Source: Mortierella alpina
Taxonomy: Eukaryota; Mortierellomycota; Mortierellomycetes; Mortierellales; Mortierellaceae
Length of the DNA: 64,000 bases
Assembly (NCBI GenBank): GCA_029449245.1
Contig: JANATF010000015.1
Location: forward strand, 868,001 to 932,000
Reading direction: 5' to 3'
Every line of letters starts with the position of its first letter. Position 1 is the first letter of the stretch. The notes under the pieces are model-generated. The model saw nothing but the letters and a program-made list of their open reading frames with translations. It did no database searches and was not told the DNA's origin. The position numbers were made by a program, and so were the translations under genes. Of the stretch, positions 34,659 through 46,243 are shown piece after piece.

Positions 34659-37600
34659 ATGAAGATCAACGCAAAGATCAAGAAGCGGTCCCTGTTCACG
34701 CTCGGTGCCGTCGCTGCCCTGGCCGCACTGTGCCTAGACACACAGCAAGTCGACGCCGCCGTCATAGCCATCGACTACGGCACGGACTGGTTCAAGGTCG
34801 CCCTCGTCAAGCCCGGCATCCCCCTCGACATTGTTCTCAACACCGAGTCCAAACGAAAGACCCCGTCCGCTATCACGATCCGCGGAGACGAGCGCACGTT
34901 TGGATCAGACTCTCTTACCTTGGTAAGTTCTATGCTCCATCAAACTCACAAGGACGCATCCATGACCAACCTTGTCCTTCAATGGAACAACAGCTAATCA
35001 TGCAAGTCTTGGACATGCACGCTCATTCATAGGCCACTCGTTTCCCCCAAGACTCGTTCATTGGACTGAAGAGAATCTTGGGCCGTGATTACGATGACGA
35101 CCATTGCGTAGAGTACCGCAACACATTCACCAACAGCATGAGCAAGGATCCTGTCCGTGGTACCGCAGTGTTGGAAACGACCGCAGGAACAAAGTACACC
35201 GCCGAGGAGCTGGTGGCCATGCAGTTTGCCCTAGCCAAGCGGCAAGCGGAAGACACTGCTGGAGAAACTATCAAAGACGTCGTTATTACTGTAAGTCTTT
35301 TTTGAACAGAGAGACGCGTCCCTGGCCGAGAGTGGAACGTTGAAACTGATAGCCCCTCCTCATCTCTGACCCATCCTTCAATTTATCAGGTCCCTCCGTT
35401 CTTCAACCAATTCGAGCGCCAAGCCGTGCTTGACGCTGCCGAACTCGCAGGTCTGCGCGTCCTCTCCCTCGTCCACGACGAATCGGCGGTGGCACTCAAC
35501 TATGCCATGACGCGTTCGTTCCCTCAGGAACAATGCCACATCTTTTACGACATGGGAGCAGGAAGCACCGTCGCCAGCTTGGCCTGTTTCCAGGACTTGA
35601 CGGTCAAGGACGTTGGAAAGTTCAACAAGACTGTCCAGCAGATCGAGATCAAGTCTGTAGGCTACGACCGCACCTTGGGCGGACACGAGTTTGACATCCG
35701 CCTTCAAAAGCTTCTCGCCGCAAAGTTTCAGGAACAAAAGGGAACCAAGGTCAGCATGCCCGTGGTTCAGAACGAGCGCGCCATGGCGAAGCTGCTCAAG
35801 GAAGCGAACAGAGTGAAGCAAATTTTGAGCGCCAACACAGAAACAATGGCATCGGTATGTGACATCGACGCAGGACGTTCGATCCATGTTGTATTATCCC
35901 TCGTTATGGCTTTTACTGACAGCCTACATGCCCATCTTCATTTCTATCAAATGGTACATGTAGGTCGAAAACCTGATGGAGGATACTGACTTCAAGGTGA
36001 AGGTTACCCGCGCAGAGCTCGAGGCCCTTTCAAAAGATCTTCTCCTGCGTGTCCGTGGACCTATTGATGCTGCTCTCGCAGAAGGAAACAAGACCTTGGC
36101 CGATATTCAGTCCTTAGTGTTGGTAGGAGGAGGTGTCCGCATCCCCTCCATCCAGGCTAACCTGGCGGCTATCGTCGGCGAGAACAACATTGCAAAGAAT
36201 GTAAACATGGACGAGGCCGCGGTGATGGGCGCTGTCTTTCGCGCGGCAAGCTTGAGCAAACAGTTCAAGGTGAAGGAGGTCCGTCTCAAGGACATTTCCC
36301 TCTTCCCTATTGAGGTCAAGTACACGGGTGAGGCTAAGGATGTGAACACCCCTGGAAAGCCGTTCGTGACCCCAATTTTTGGCGCAGGTTCGACCATCGG
36401 GACCAGCAAGATCATGAGCTTCAAGCGCGTTACCGACTTTGGATTCGATCTCCAGTACGGCGAGGTCTCTGGTGAAAACGGAGAAATCTCCAGCAAGGAG
36501 ATTGCCCACGTTTCCTTGTCTGGTCTCACAGACGCCATTAACAGGTTCAAGGACACCAGCGTGGCCACACCCAAGGTGAAGGTGACGATCGAGCTCTCGA
36601 ACTCGGGTGTGTTGACTGTCCGAGATGCCACTGCTACCATTGAGACCGATCATTCCAAGAAGGCATCGTTGGCTGACAAGGTCAAGTCGTTCTTTGGCGG
36701 CAGCGAGAAGAACGGGGATGTCCAAGACGCCGAGCCCAAGGAGAATGGCGAAGAGCAGGACGGCGGCGAGGCCAACGGGCAAGAAAAGGAAAATGGCAAG
36801 GAGAACACGGAATCTAAGGAAAACAAGGCGGAGCAGGCCAATGGTAACAACACCGATACCCCCGCCAAGAACGAGACCACAGTGACCACACAGATTGAGA
36901 AGATTGTCCTGAGCGTGCAGACGGAGCACAGGGGCATTACGCCCTTGACGATTCTCAGCAAGCAAGAGTCTGTGGCGAAGATCCAGAGATTGGATGGTAT
37001 TGACGCCGCCAAGCGGACCCGTGAGGAAAGCCGTAACGCTCTCGAATCGTTTTTGTACCGCGGTCGTGATTTGCTGGATAAGACCGAGATCATTGAGGTG
37101 TCGACCGAGGAGGAGCGGGAGAAGCTGTCTGAGAGCTTGTCGACCATCTCGGAGTGGCTTGATGACAATGAGGATGCGGGCACACCTGAGTTCCAGGAGC
37201 ACTTGAAGCAGCTGCGCAAACTTGAGCGGCCCTTGTCCGTTCGTGCTGCAGAGCGCGTCTCGAGACCCAAGGCCTTTGCATCGCTCAGCTCTTCTGTGAC
37301 AATGGCGCGTAATGTTGGCGAGCATCTGTTGACTGGCGAAGGCGCCTTCCACGACCCAGCGGATGTGCAGAAGCTGTTTGATGCATGTGACGAGGTTCTT
37401 GCGTGGATCAAGGAGAAGGAAGCCGAACAGGCGGCGCTCCCTCTGTGGAAGGACGGCACTGTGTCGACGCGCCAGATCCAGCTGAAGGGCGCTGCTGTGG
37501 AGCGTGAGATGCACCGTCTGATGAGCATGAAGAAGCCCAAGGCGCCCAAGAAGGAGAAGGAGCCAGCCAGCAACACGACCGAGAAGACGGACGATACCAA

Positions 37601-37820
37601 GGAGGAGCCCCTGGAGCAGCCAGAGAAGACAGAGAAGACAGAGAAGACAGAGAAGACAGAGAAGACGGAGACGACAGAGAAGACAGAGGAGACAGAGAAG
37701 ACAGAGCAGACGGACAATGAGGGCGAGAAGAAGGCCGAGGAGGACAAGAAGGAGCAGGGCCAGAGCGAGGGCACGAAGGAACACGTAGAGACGCCCAAGC
37801 ACACCAAGGACGAGCTATAG
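34659..37820 (+). CDS. LHS1: ER Hsp110-type chaperone/nucleotide exchange factor, Lhs1/HYOU1
   Basis: Four exons: 34659-34922, 35033-35290, 35390-35854 and 35964-37820; 947 residues (yeast Lhs1 881, human HYOU1 999). An N-terminal signal peptide (basic KKR, then SLFTLGAVAALAALC, cleavage near VDA-AVIA) is followed by an Hsp70 nucleotide-binding domain. Visible NBD motifs are IAIDYGTDWFKVAL, YDMGAGST and VLVGGGVRIPS. A long acidic loop (GDVQDAEPKENGEEQDG...) interrupts the substrate-domain beta region, as typical of Lhs1/HYOU1, followed by the helical bundle. The tail contains EKT/ETT repeats of 9 bp (about 37623-37712) and ends TKDEL, an ER retention signal. It acts as exchange factor for BiP during protein import and folding in the ER lumen. 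A long antisense open frame across exon 4 is a codon-bias shadow. Confidence 0.95.
37623..37712 (+). repeat. 9-bp coding repeat (EKT) in the LHS1 tail
   Basis: About ten units of GAGAAGACA encode EKT with a few substitutions (ETT, EET, EQT). It keeps the reading frame and may vary in length between strains. Confidence 0.85.
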
Positions 37821-38026
37821 AGTGGAGACGCAGAACTCCCATTACACACCCAGCCATTTTTTTTATCCATAAACATGTTTTTTTTTGCTCTCTGCATATT
37901 TCACACACTCTCGTCTCTCTCCTTCGCTCTCCTCGCCTTGCGTGACAGACAGCATCCGCGCGCGTTCTTCATCCGCACCAACCCCGTACGCCCCCCTCAC
38001 CCCTTCCCTGCATCCATTCCTACGCA

Positions 38027-39815
38027 ATGGTGTGGTCTCCAGCCGACCTGCTCTGGTCATTGACCAACCGAGCCCCACTCACCGTGTTCGAGTCCATCTG
38101 CGCCAACCTCTCGCTGGTCCTTGCAGCGACGCTCGTCGTCGACCAGGTGTACAATCTGCTCAGGGGCAATCAGTTCCAGCCCAGAGGAAAGGTATCCATC
38201 GCACTCGACGCATCAGTCCATGCCATCTCTTTTTGCACTCTTGACAGGCCTCGGACCCTTTTGTTGTCACATAGCCACATAGCCTGGGCCTACTACGACA
38301 AAGAGCCGTGACTTGACACGCCTCAGTCCTGATCTCAGCCTCGCGAAACATATTGCTTCAGCCCTGTCCTCACAGCTCGACTTGTTTCTCTATCTCTCTA
38401 CTGATAGCATGTGTACGTGACAGGAGCCAGTATGGGACTTGGACGTGCTGTGGCCGTGGAGCTGGCCAAACAAGGCGCTCATGTCACTGTTGTTGCTCGG
38501 ACAGAGAGCACTCTCAAGGAGACTGTTGAGCTGATGAAGGTTTGTTTGTTGGATCGAGGTTCTCTGCCACTATCCGAGTCATTTTCACGACACGATGAGT
38601 CGCTCTGACCAACGGCAAGTGCCGCCGACCCCCACTGCTCCATCTCGAATAGCAAGCGGCATCTGGCCAGAAGAATCCCATTGAACAGCAGTTCCACTGG
38701 GTCACCGCCGATGTCACAGACAGAGAGCAGGCGATCAAGGCTCTGGATGTTGCCTCGACCCACTTTGGAGGCAAGGTGCCCGATATCATCATGACCTGTG
38801 CGGGTGTGGCCATCCCAAAGCTCTTTATCGAGGCACCCATCGAGGACTTTGAGAAGCAGATGCAGCTCAACTACTTTGGCACGCTCTACACCGTCCACGT
38901 AAGATCGCGTTTGAATTTTTCGCATTCGTCTGTATTGGGCATTGTGCATTTTGGCTAACGGCGTCTATGACGTACGATTTCCAGGAGAGCGCGAAGCGCA
39001 TGGTCCAGGCCGGTGTTAAGGGAAAGATTGTGATTACCAGCTCCACCATGGGTCTTGTCGGGTTCACAGGATACAGCAGCTATTCCCCCACAAAGTTTGC
39101 TCTTAGAGGGTTGGCTGAGAATCTCCGGAACGAGTTTTTGATGTATGGTATTGGCATGCACATCTACTATCCTGGTACCATGTTTTCTCCAGGATTCGAG
39201 AACGAGGTATGCAAGACCTGGTACCTTTAAACAAGGTGCCATATATGATCGCTGTCTACCAGTAACAAGCACATCTTGGTGACCACCTCGTTCGTTTTTT
39301 TTGCACTGCCTTATAGAACTTGACCAAGCCGCTGATCACCAGGGAGATTGAGGGTAGTTCTGGATTGACCTCTGTCGAGGCTGCCAAGGGACTATTGAAA
39401 GGTAAAGCTAGGCAGCCAGGTGCTCAAGATCACTGGATTGCGTGATGCCGATGCATTGTCCGCCTGCTAGACTTAAATATTTTTTATTTTGCGATCTTGA
39501 ATAGGTCTCCGCAGGGGCATTTTTGCCATTACGACCGATTTTGACACCAACTTCTTGCGCATCGCAGGAAAGGGTGTCACTCCATCGGTCAACATTGGCC
39601 TGGATTACCTCTTGGGGCTGTTTGCACCCGTAAGTCATCGACTTTGGAACGTTTTACAGCATGGGGGTTGTTTATTCGTAGTTGCGAGTATGTTTTAGGT
39701 ATTGACAGCGCATGTGGTGATTCTTTTCGTATAGTTTGGCGCTAGCTGGTTCATGATGGAAACCAACATGAAGGTCAAGAACTTTGGCAAGAAGCTGCTC
39801 AAGAAGGATCTCTAG
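38027..39815 (+). CDS. TSC10: 3-ketodihydrosphingosine reductase
   Basis: Seven exons: 38027-38191, 38408-38539, 38653-38898, 38985-39206, 39317-39401, 39505-39629 and 39735-39815; 351 residues (human KDSR 332). It reduces 3-ketodihydrosphingosine to dihydrosphingosine with NADPH on the cytosolic face of the ER, the second step of sphingolipid synthesis. An N-terminal membrane anchor (SLVLAATLVVDQVYNLL) is followed by the SDR cofactor motif TGASMGLG, the CAGVA loop, and the catalytic ITSSTMG...YSPTK (Ser, Tyr, Lys). YPGTMFSPGFENEN and the hydrophobic C-terminal part are family features. It follows LHS1 in the same direction, with only 206 bp between stop and start. Confidence 0.95.
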
Positions 39816-40464
39816 TCGTCCAACACACACAAATACGGACGCAACAAAGAAAAATTCGAGTTTACTCATAGCCCCCAATAGTCCAATACAAAAAAGCCGC
39901 GGTTGAAAATGGAAAAGATGTATGAAGCTGCAATACTGCCTTGGTGACAAAAATACGCAAGTACCTAATCGCGGTCATGGCCCTGTGTGCAGTCAGCATG
40001 AAGGATGGCGTTTGTCTATTTCCTACAGCGCTCTATAAAAAGCTGCCACAGTCGATTGATCAGTCCGCCCCCCTTCATGATATTTTTCTTTTGGCAAGGC
40101 GAGAAATCCGGTCAGGCGCCCCAAATGGGACGTTCTGTCCTTCATCTCTGGAGCAAGGATCGCCTCAAGAAGGTAAAGCAAGAAAACTGCTCTTGGACGA
40201 CCCTATGCCATTTGCCGTTCATTGAAAATAAAGTGAAGCCATAGCAGACCGAGAAGAATCAGCAAAAAAAAAACAAGGTTGGAAATAGAAAAAAAAATAG
40301 AACAATGCCCCTGCACCGACCTTGGGCAAGCATTGCATGACAACTGAGATAAAAAGACACTGTTATTATAAAATAAACATGAACATGCTGGGTTCGACAG
40401 ATCCAGAAAGGTACATTTCCCTTCTGGATCCCATTTCCGGCACTAATGAAAGGGCTGAACGATG
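39816..40464. other. Convergent 3' intergenic region
   Basis: Lies between KDSR and the CK2 beta gene, which converge. A/T-rich with poly(A) runs at 40263-40305. No gene is supported. Confidence 0.7.
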
Positions 40465-42032
40465 CTACTTTGATTCGTCTTCATCCTTTGAATCCTTAAT
40501 GAGCTTCCCTCCAGCGTCCAGCAAGTTGGGGTCCTGCTTGGTCCTAAGCCATTGCATACGTGGCCCACAACGACTGTACTCTGAGATCTTAAATCCATAG
40601 ATAGCGGGTGTATAAATCTTGTTGGGGATGCTGGGGACCAACTCGGGGTAAATATGGAACAACATGTGCGCAAAAGTCGTTCCAAAGTATGCACCTACAA
40701 TGGTTCGCCAAAAGAAGGAACGAACGTATGACTTTTGTTAATCATCTGCGGCATAATATCCGTTCGGCCAGTAAAAAAAAAAAAAAAAACGAGAAGTAGT
40801 GGTCGTGATCCAAAAAAAAAACTGCAAGCTGAAGATAGTGCTTTACCATCCAGGTTGTGATATCTGGAGCTGGGTGGCGAGTAGATGTCCTGGCAATTGG
40901 GGCAATACAGTTTCACGGTCTCTACTCCAGGGAGATCATATCGTCCGCATGGCACGACATTTGTCGACTGACAGTACGTCCTTGGGCAGCTCCCGAAATG
41001 TCCAGCTTGGTATTTATCAGCCTAGAAAACACAAAGGGTAAGGGTAGTAAAGACAGTAAGCACGCTTAGTATCAAGTTTCTGGCTGCCAAAAAGCTCCCT
41101 GTCTTTTGCACTCCCTCCTTTTGCGCTCGCGAGTATAATCAAACGTGTTACGCACCATCTGCTGCAATCCTTGCCGCGTCACGATGAAGCGCTGGTGTAT
41201 AAGTCCATAGAGTTGTTCTGCCGATGCCTCCACGATCGATACGTCGGGCACCTTTGTACTATCCTCCTCTAATGACATACACAAACAATCAACCATACAA
41301 ACAAACAAAAACACCTGCGGTTAGAGATGACGCGGCCAACACCTTTCCTCCGTGATGTCCTGTTGAATCTCGCCCCCGCTTCTGTTAAAAAAAAATCCTC
41401 CTCCCAAAGTGAAGGAGCCGATGGTTCCCATGCATACCTGGTTCGAGGTCCAAAATCATCTCTAGTGCCTCCTTGTAGAATGGCACGATCGAGTTGAGTC
41501 CCGTCAGATTAAAATCGTCCTCTACGAATTCGTCCGCAACCTCGGCAAAGTATTGATGGCCTCCCAGTGAGCAGAACCAGGCGATCCAGGGCATGGACTC
41601 TGTTCCTGATTCGTTTGACACATCCGACCCTGTTGCGATGAAAAAGAAAAAGTTGAAGAGCAGAGGCGGTTGAGCCATTATGTTTAAGGCTCAAGAGAAA
41701 CCTGTGCCAAAGACGGGCAAGTGCAACGCAAAGACCCTTCGCTTTGTAGAGTCATCCAGACCACACTTTGTTCATGGACAAGGCAGCAAGGCGATGCCAG
41801 GGCTCGAAAAGATAGGCGATGGCTCTGATTAGAGTCCGAGCCGGCACTCGAACTGTAAAGAATGAAAGAGAAGCTGCCGAGGCCCCGTGCAGAGAGTGCG
41901 GTCTGTTGGCGGTCAAAACGTACCATAGTACTCTTCCTCGACATATTCCCCTTGAAGCTGCTCGTCATCCTCGTCCTCGTCTTCTTGCAGGTCGTCAATG
42001 ACGAGGTGATGTTCAAGGTCGTGCGATGACAT
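40465..42032 (-). CDS. CKB1: Casein kinase 2 regulatory (beta) subunit
   Basis: Five exons: 41924-42032, 41438-41629, 41156-41268, 40847-41021 and 40465-40694; 272 residues. It forms the dimeric regulatory core of CK2 and docks the catalytic alpha subunits. An acidic N-terminal extension of about 40 residues comes first. Then WIAWFCSLGGHQYFAEVADEFVEDDFNLTGL and the acidic-loop region with EALEMILDLEPEED, EQLYGLIHQRFIVTRQG, and the zinc motif with four cysteines (CPRTYC...CPNC). The carboxyl part is AYFGTTFAHMLFHIYPELVP...YGFKI. The C-terminal tail is lysine/aspartate-rich. Paralogues CKB1 and CKB2 cannot be distinguished with confidence. The 294-nt first intron is the longest. Confidence 0.95.
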
Positions 42033-44102
42033 GGAGGGAGACTGAGGATGGAATGAGGGAGGAGGAGGAGGAGGATGGCAAGGGATGAGAGAGAAAGAGA
42101 AAAGGAATCAAAAATAAAAAGGCGAGGTCGGAAAAGCGGTGATTATGCGATTCGATGAGAGCAGGCAGGCTCAAAGAACTGAGGCGATGCTTGCGGCTGC
42201 AGCTCCAGAGGACCACACACAGCGAACAGAACAGCGACAGCGACAGCGGCGGGAGCGACAGCAGAAGACGGCGAGGAGTGCAATGGAGAGTGGGGGGCGG
42301 CGTGGATGGGACGGGATGGGCGAGGACAGAGGCAGGCAAAGGGCGAGCACCAAGAAAAAAGAAGCGCACTCGCCATCACGCTCGGTCTCGCCTCTGGCCC
42401 ACAGGATAGGCTGTAAATCACGTTTCAGCAGCGCACCAGCTGCGAAAACAAATAAACAGAAAAGCCACTCGAAAATTGCTTTTGCATAAGAACCAGGTCA
42501 TCCTGGTCTTTGGAGATCTCTCTCTTTCCCCACTTCACTCCACTTCCACCCTCCCTCCCTGCTCCAGTCTCCAGGCACCTCTGCCTGAGCATGTACCTGG
42601 TCGGTGCAGGGGACATGTCTGCAGAGCACACTAGAGGTAATAGCCCCCCTTCAAATCCCTCACAACTGCTCAACAACTTTTAGTATGAAAGGACTTTTTT
42701 ACACTGATGACATTATGACCGTTCAACTGAATTACAATTGTGTTGCTGAACCAAACAATAAGTTTCTAGCCTTGTCTGATCGTATCCCTCTTTTCCATCG
42801 TCAAACGTTGTGCGCCCTATAAGCGCGTTGAAAGAAGGCTGGAAAGCCGTCAAAGCGTCTATATTAATCTTCGTTTTCTTTTGATGCTTTTCTGCAGCCC
42901 TTTCTAGATCCTGCTTGTGCCTGCTCGTGTCGACTTGGCGTCTGTTGAGTGCCTGCGCGACTCATTGACTTGTAAGTACTGTTCTATACATCTTCACCTT
43001 TTTTTTCAAAACCTTTTGTTTTTAATGATTGTAACGCATGACGGGCGGTCGGAATGTGTTCGTACAAACACTTCAATTATGTCGAGATGTCATGCTTCTG
43101 AAATTACACCTTTCTTGCCACCTTGGAAGTCATATCCAGCACAATGGTCTTCTGTAGCTAATGACAACTCTTCTCAAAATTGCTGTCGCATCTAGGCTGT
43201 TACTCTGCATTGGGTTACTCGTTCTGCGTTTTGAATTGCAGTGATATCCGTCATCTATGGTAAGCATCCCATCCGTCTTCTATGCCCCCTTTTCCCTTTC
43301 CTTCTTGTGCCTACAAGGATGAGTATTAAGCATGTCAAGCTCAACAATCTGAAATGGATGGAGACCCCATCCGTAATGTTGCGACTATTCTAAACCTGAG
43401 ACTATTCCACAAAGACCACCACTGCGCTCGATTTCTTTTTGATCGCCGAAACCGACTCTAACCGACACTTTTGTGTTTTTTTGTCCGATATTCAGTCCTT
43501 TCTAGTTCTGTCAAGTCCTCTTTGGTAGTAGTATACTCTCTGCGTGAAGGTAAGCAAGTGCAAGATAGATAGACTTGATGACATGATGAGAATGTTGAAA
43601 AAATAAAAGAAAGCATTGAAAAAAATATCGGTTCCCACACGAAGTACTGCAGTGATGACTTTTTACAAGTGCATATGCCGTTGTGGTACTGCAGCCTTGT
43701 AGCGCATGCTGTGGATCCATTGACTTCGGTCTGGTGTCGCCAGCAAGAGTGCACAGCACGCGCTATAGCATATTCAGTTTTCTGGGCTACTGAAAAGACT
43801 TTTGATTACCATCATAGATGTCTGCCACCAACTTATCTCGCCAGTGTGCTCATAAACTCAGTAAGCCCACCCACCTCCTGTAGAGTGCTGTGCATCTGTT
43901 CGAAAGTGACCGGGAAGGTTGATGAAAGCCAGACTCCCTCGTAGCTCGATGTATGAAGATCGTGATGTATGATGATCAATTGGCAGTTCATAGCTCTTAT
44001 TTGACGAGCCGAGGCGCCCCAGGCAAATATTCTCAGTTTCTGTCCACACTTGACGCAGCCTGAAGCTGTGCTGGTTCGAAATATCATAGTATTATGGATC
44101 CC
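42033..44102. other. 2.1-kb gene-free region, AT-rich in its right part
   Basis: The left ~400 bp is the CK2 beta promoter. From about 42640 to 44000 the sequence is AT-richer than the flanking genes. It contains short frames such as 42684-42822 (KGLFYTDDIMTVQ...) without recognisable homology. It may be a decayed insertion. No gene is supported. Confidence 0.55.
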
Positions 44103-45985
44103 TTAGAAATCTGCGCCCTCTAATGCTAATGCTTTCAGTGTCATCGAGACCTCGTAATACTCCTCTACGGGCTCCTGTTGTGCTGTTGCGACTTGTGCAG
44201 GCGACGTTTTTGCTATGGACTGATGTTGTTGCGTAGGCGCGCGGTCAAGCTGCGTCGCTGAAGTGACAGCCGTCGTGTCTCCAGATCGTTGATCATCGCC
44301 ACGCGTTGCCGAGTTGACCTCTGTGTGCAAAAGATCCTTGTTAGCGCTCGAGTCCCCTCCGCTCCCAGTGCCATTTTCGTTTAACTGTGAAATGACGTTC
44401 AAGGAAGAGTTCTTGACAGGCGCGTCCGCTGACACTCCTGAGGTGCTTCGTGACTCTGACTGGGTTGAGGGCTGACCGTTTAGACGGACTCCCAATCCAG
44501 AGGGCGATCCCAGAGTCTCGATGACGGGCTGGTCTGACTGCAGAGTTGATGGCTGCTGTGCCAGTCCGCTCTGAGAACCCACCATGGCTCGTTTATTCCG
44601 TGCTAACGTCGCCGTGGTAGGTGTGGCAATGGAAGCATTCCGTGGTCCAAATCCTGTAGTCGTAGGATCTGTCCGGATCATACTCTTGTTGTTACTGGGG
44701 CGATCGCGTAATGTCGCCTTGGCCGAGGACCTACTGGCATGATTGATTAGGCTTGCGGATGATGACAGTAGTGATGTCCCTGTTCCTGCAGCTGCTCCTG
44801 CGCCCGAGACCGCAGAACTCTGACCTGCCATTCCAGTCATGCCGAGACCGCCTGCTGTCGTTCCAGGTGTTATTGAGGTACTACCCGTATTGCTGCTGCT
44901 GTGATGACCACCACTATTGCCATAACCGTCATTCTGCGAAGCGGGAAACACGGCCGTGGTACTTTGGTGGGAAAGAGTAGGAGATGGCGCCGAGAAGTGG
45001 GTGGCGTTGGATGCAGAAGCGGCTGACGGCGGTATTGTGAAAATGAGCTTTAGCGACGGGTGCTTCTTGAAGGTAACGTGTCCTTCCCAGAGCCAAGGTG
45101 GGATGGGTTTTGATATCTCGATCTCCGAGGTAAACTTTTCTACAAATACCGATTCTTCAGAACTTATTACACCGCCGCGCAGGTATCTAGTATCGCATTA
45201 GCAGATGATTAGTACTTGAATGTGCCCCATCAAAGATCCTTTCCTCGCTTGCATGGCTGCACCTCCATTTATGAGGGTCTCCATCCTTAAAGGTCACTGA
45301 CTGGAGAGTTTTTGTAATGACGACGTACCGAAGAAACTCGCCCATGGCGGACGAAATATTCCATGTCTGTAGTTTGCGAAGACAGCAGACCACCAATCCC
45401 GTTACACTGGCACCATCCAAACAATGAACGTAGATGGGCAAGTTCTCTGGATTGATAATGATCTATCATGGATGTACGACTTTGGTCAGTTTCAGCAGCC
45501 TAACACCATGCAGCAGCGCGACACGTCCTCTCTGGGCAATGTTTAGCTCACAAACACATGCGACCGATCCATACCTGCACAGCTTCCACGGCGCGGTTGT
45601 ACGTCAGCGGCACGTTATCCTTGACCTTGTCGACTGGCAGATGGATAGATTTGATCCCCTGGTCGTCACAAAACTGCCGAAACACCTCATCTGGAGCGTC
45701 CGGGATCAAGGACAGGATAGTCTTTAGCTTTAGCCTAGTTCACGAAGCAGACAACGGAGAGAAATATGGGTGTAAGGGATGTGATGATGATGAGAATACG
45801 GTAGCAAGCACGGTTAGCCAGGTCCGGTTGAACCCCCCGCGGCTGCCACAAGGCCAACGTGGTCTGTACCTCTTGAGGTAGCGCAGATTGCGCTGCTTGG
45901 GGTAGGCGCCACGGTACACCTCTGGCTCAACAGTTCCAAATCTGAAGGGTGGGATGAGTGGGGATGGCAGCCAAGAGACGGACAT
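44103..45985 (-). CDS. OCA6: Oca6-like dual-specificity pseudophosphatase
   Basis: Four exons: 45870-45985, 45575-45734, 45329-45462 and 44103-45186; 497 residues. The first ~190 residues match the fungal Oca/Siw14 fold: PPFRFGTVEPEVYRGAYPKQRNLRYLKRLKLKTILSL, IKSIHLPVDKVKDNVPLTYN, and NLPIYVHCLDGASVTGLVVCCLRKLQ. In active members the loop is HCxxGKHRTG (CX5R). Here it is HCLDGASVTG, so Cys is kept but the catalytic Arg is replaced by Val. That suggests a non-catalytic or atypical enzyme, consistent with the Oca complex, where several subunits are degenerate and which is linked to inositol-pyrophosphate and stress signalling. The remaining ~300 residues are Ser/Thr/Gln-rich and disordered. CACGTG lies 105 bp upstream of the ATG. 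Confidence 0.85.
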
Positions 45986-46089
45986 GTTTCTTGCCGAAGT
46001 GCCCTGAATGGGTGGAGGAAGAGGGTGGGAGGAGCGGTAAAAGAATGAAGGTCCCAGGTCGCAGCAAAAAGTAACAGGTCGAAGCTGTG

Positions 46090-46100
46090 CACGTGACTAG
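46090..46100. promoter_or_regulatory. CACGTGACTAG element upstream of OCA6
   Basis: This 11-mer is identical to 48844-48854 in the UTP5/THO7 spacer. CACGTG is the bHLH (Cbf1/Pho4/USF-type) core. Confidence 0.5.
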
Positions 46101-46243
46101 ACGGAGCTGGCAAGTTGGGTTCTGACCTCAAAGGGCTACGCTGCCGTAGCATGCTGGGACACGGAGATGATTTCAGAAAATGGTAATTACATGCGTGTGC
46201 GTGGTTATGCGTTGTATCTATCTAGATTGCTCTTGCGATGCTC

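Noticed and set aside
36114-37802. 562- and 415-codon frames antisense to LHS1
   Set aside because: They are leucine- or serine-rich shadows of the lysine/glutamate-rich LHS1 tail, with no conserved motif.
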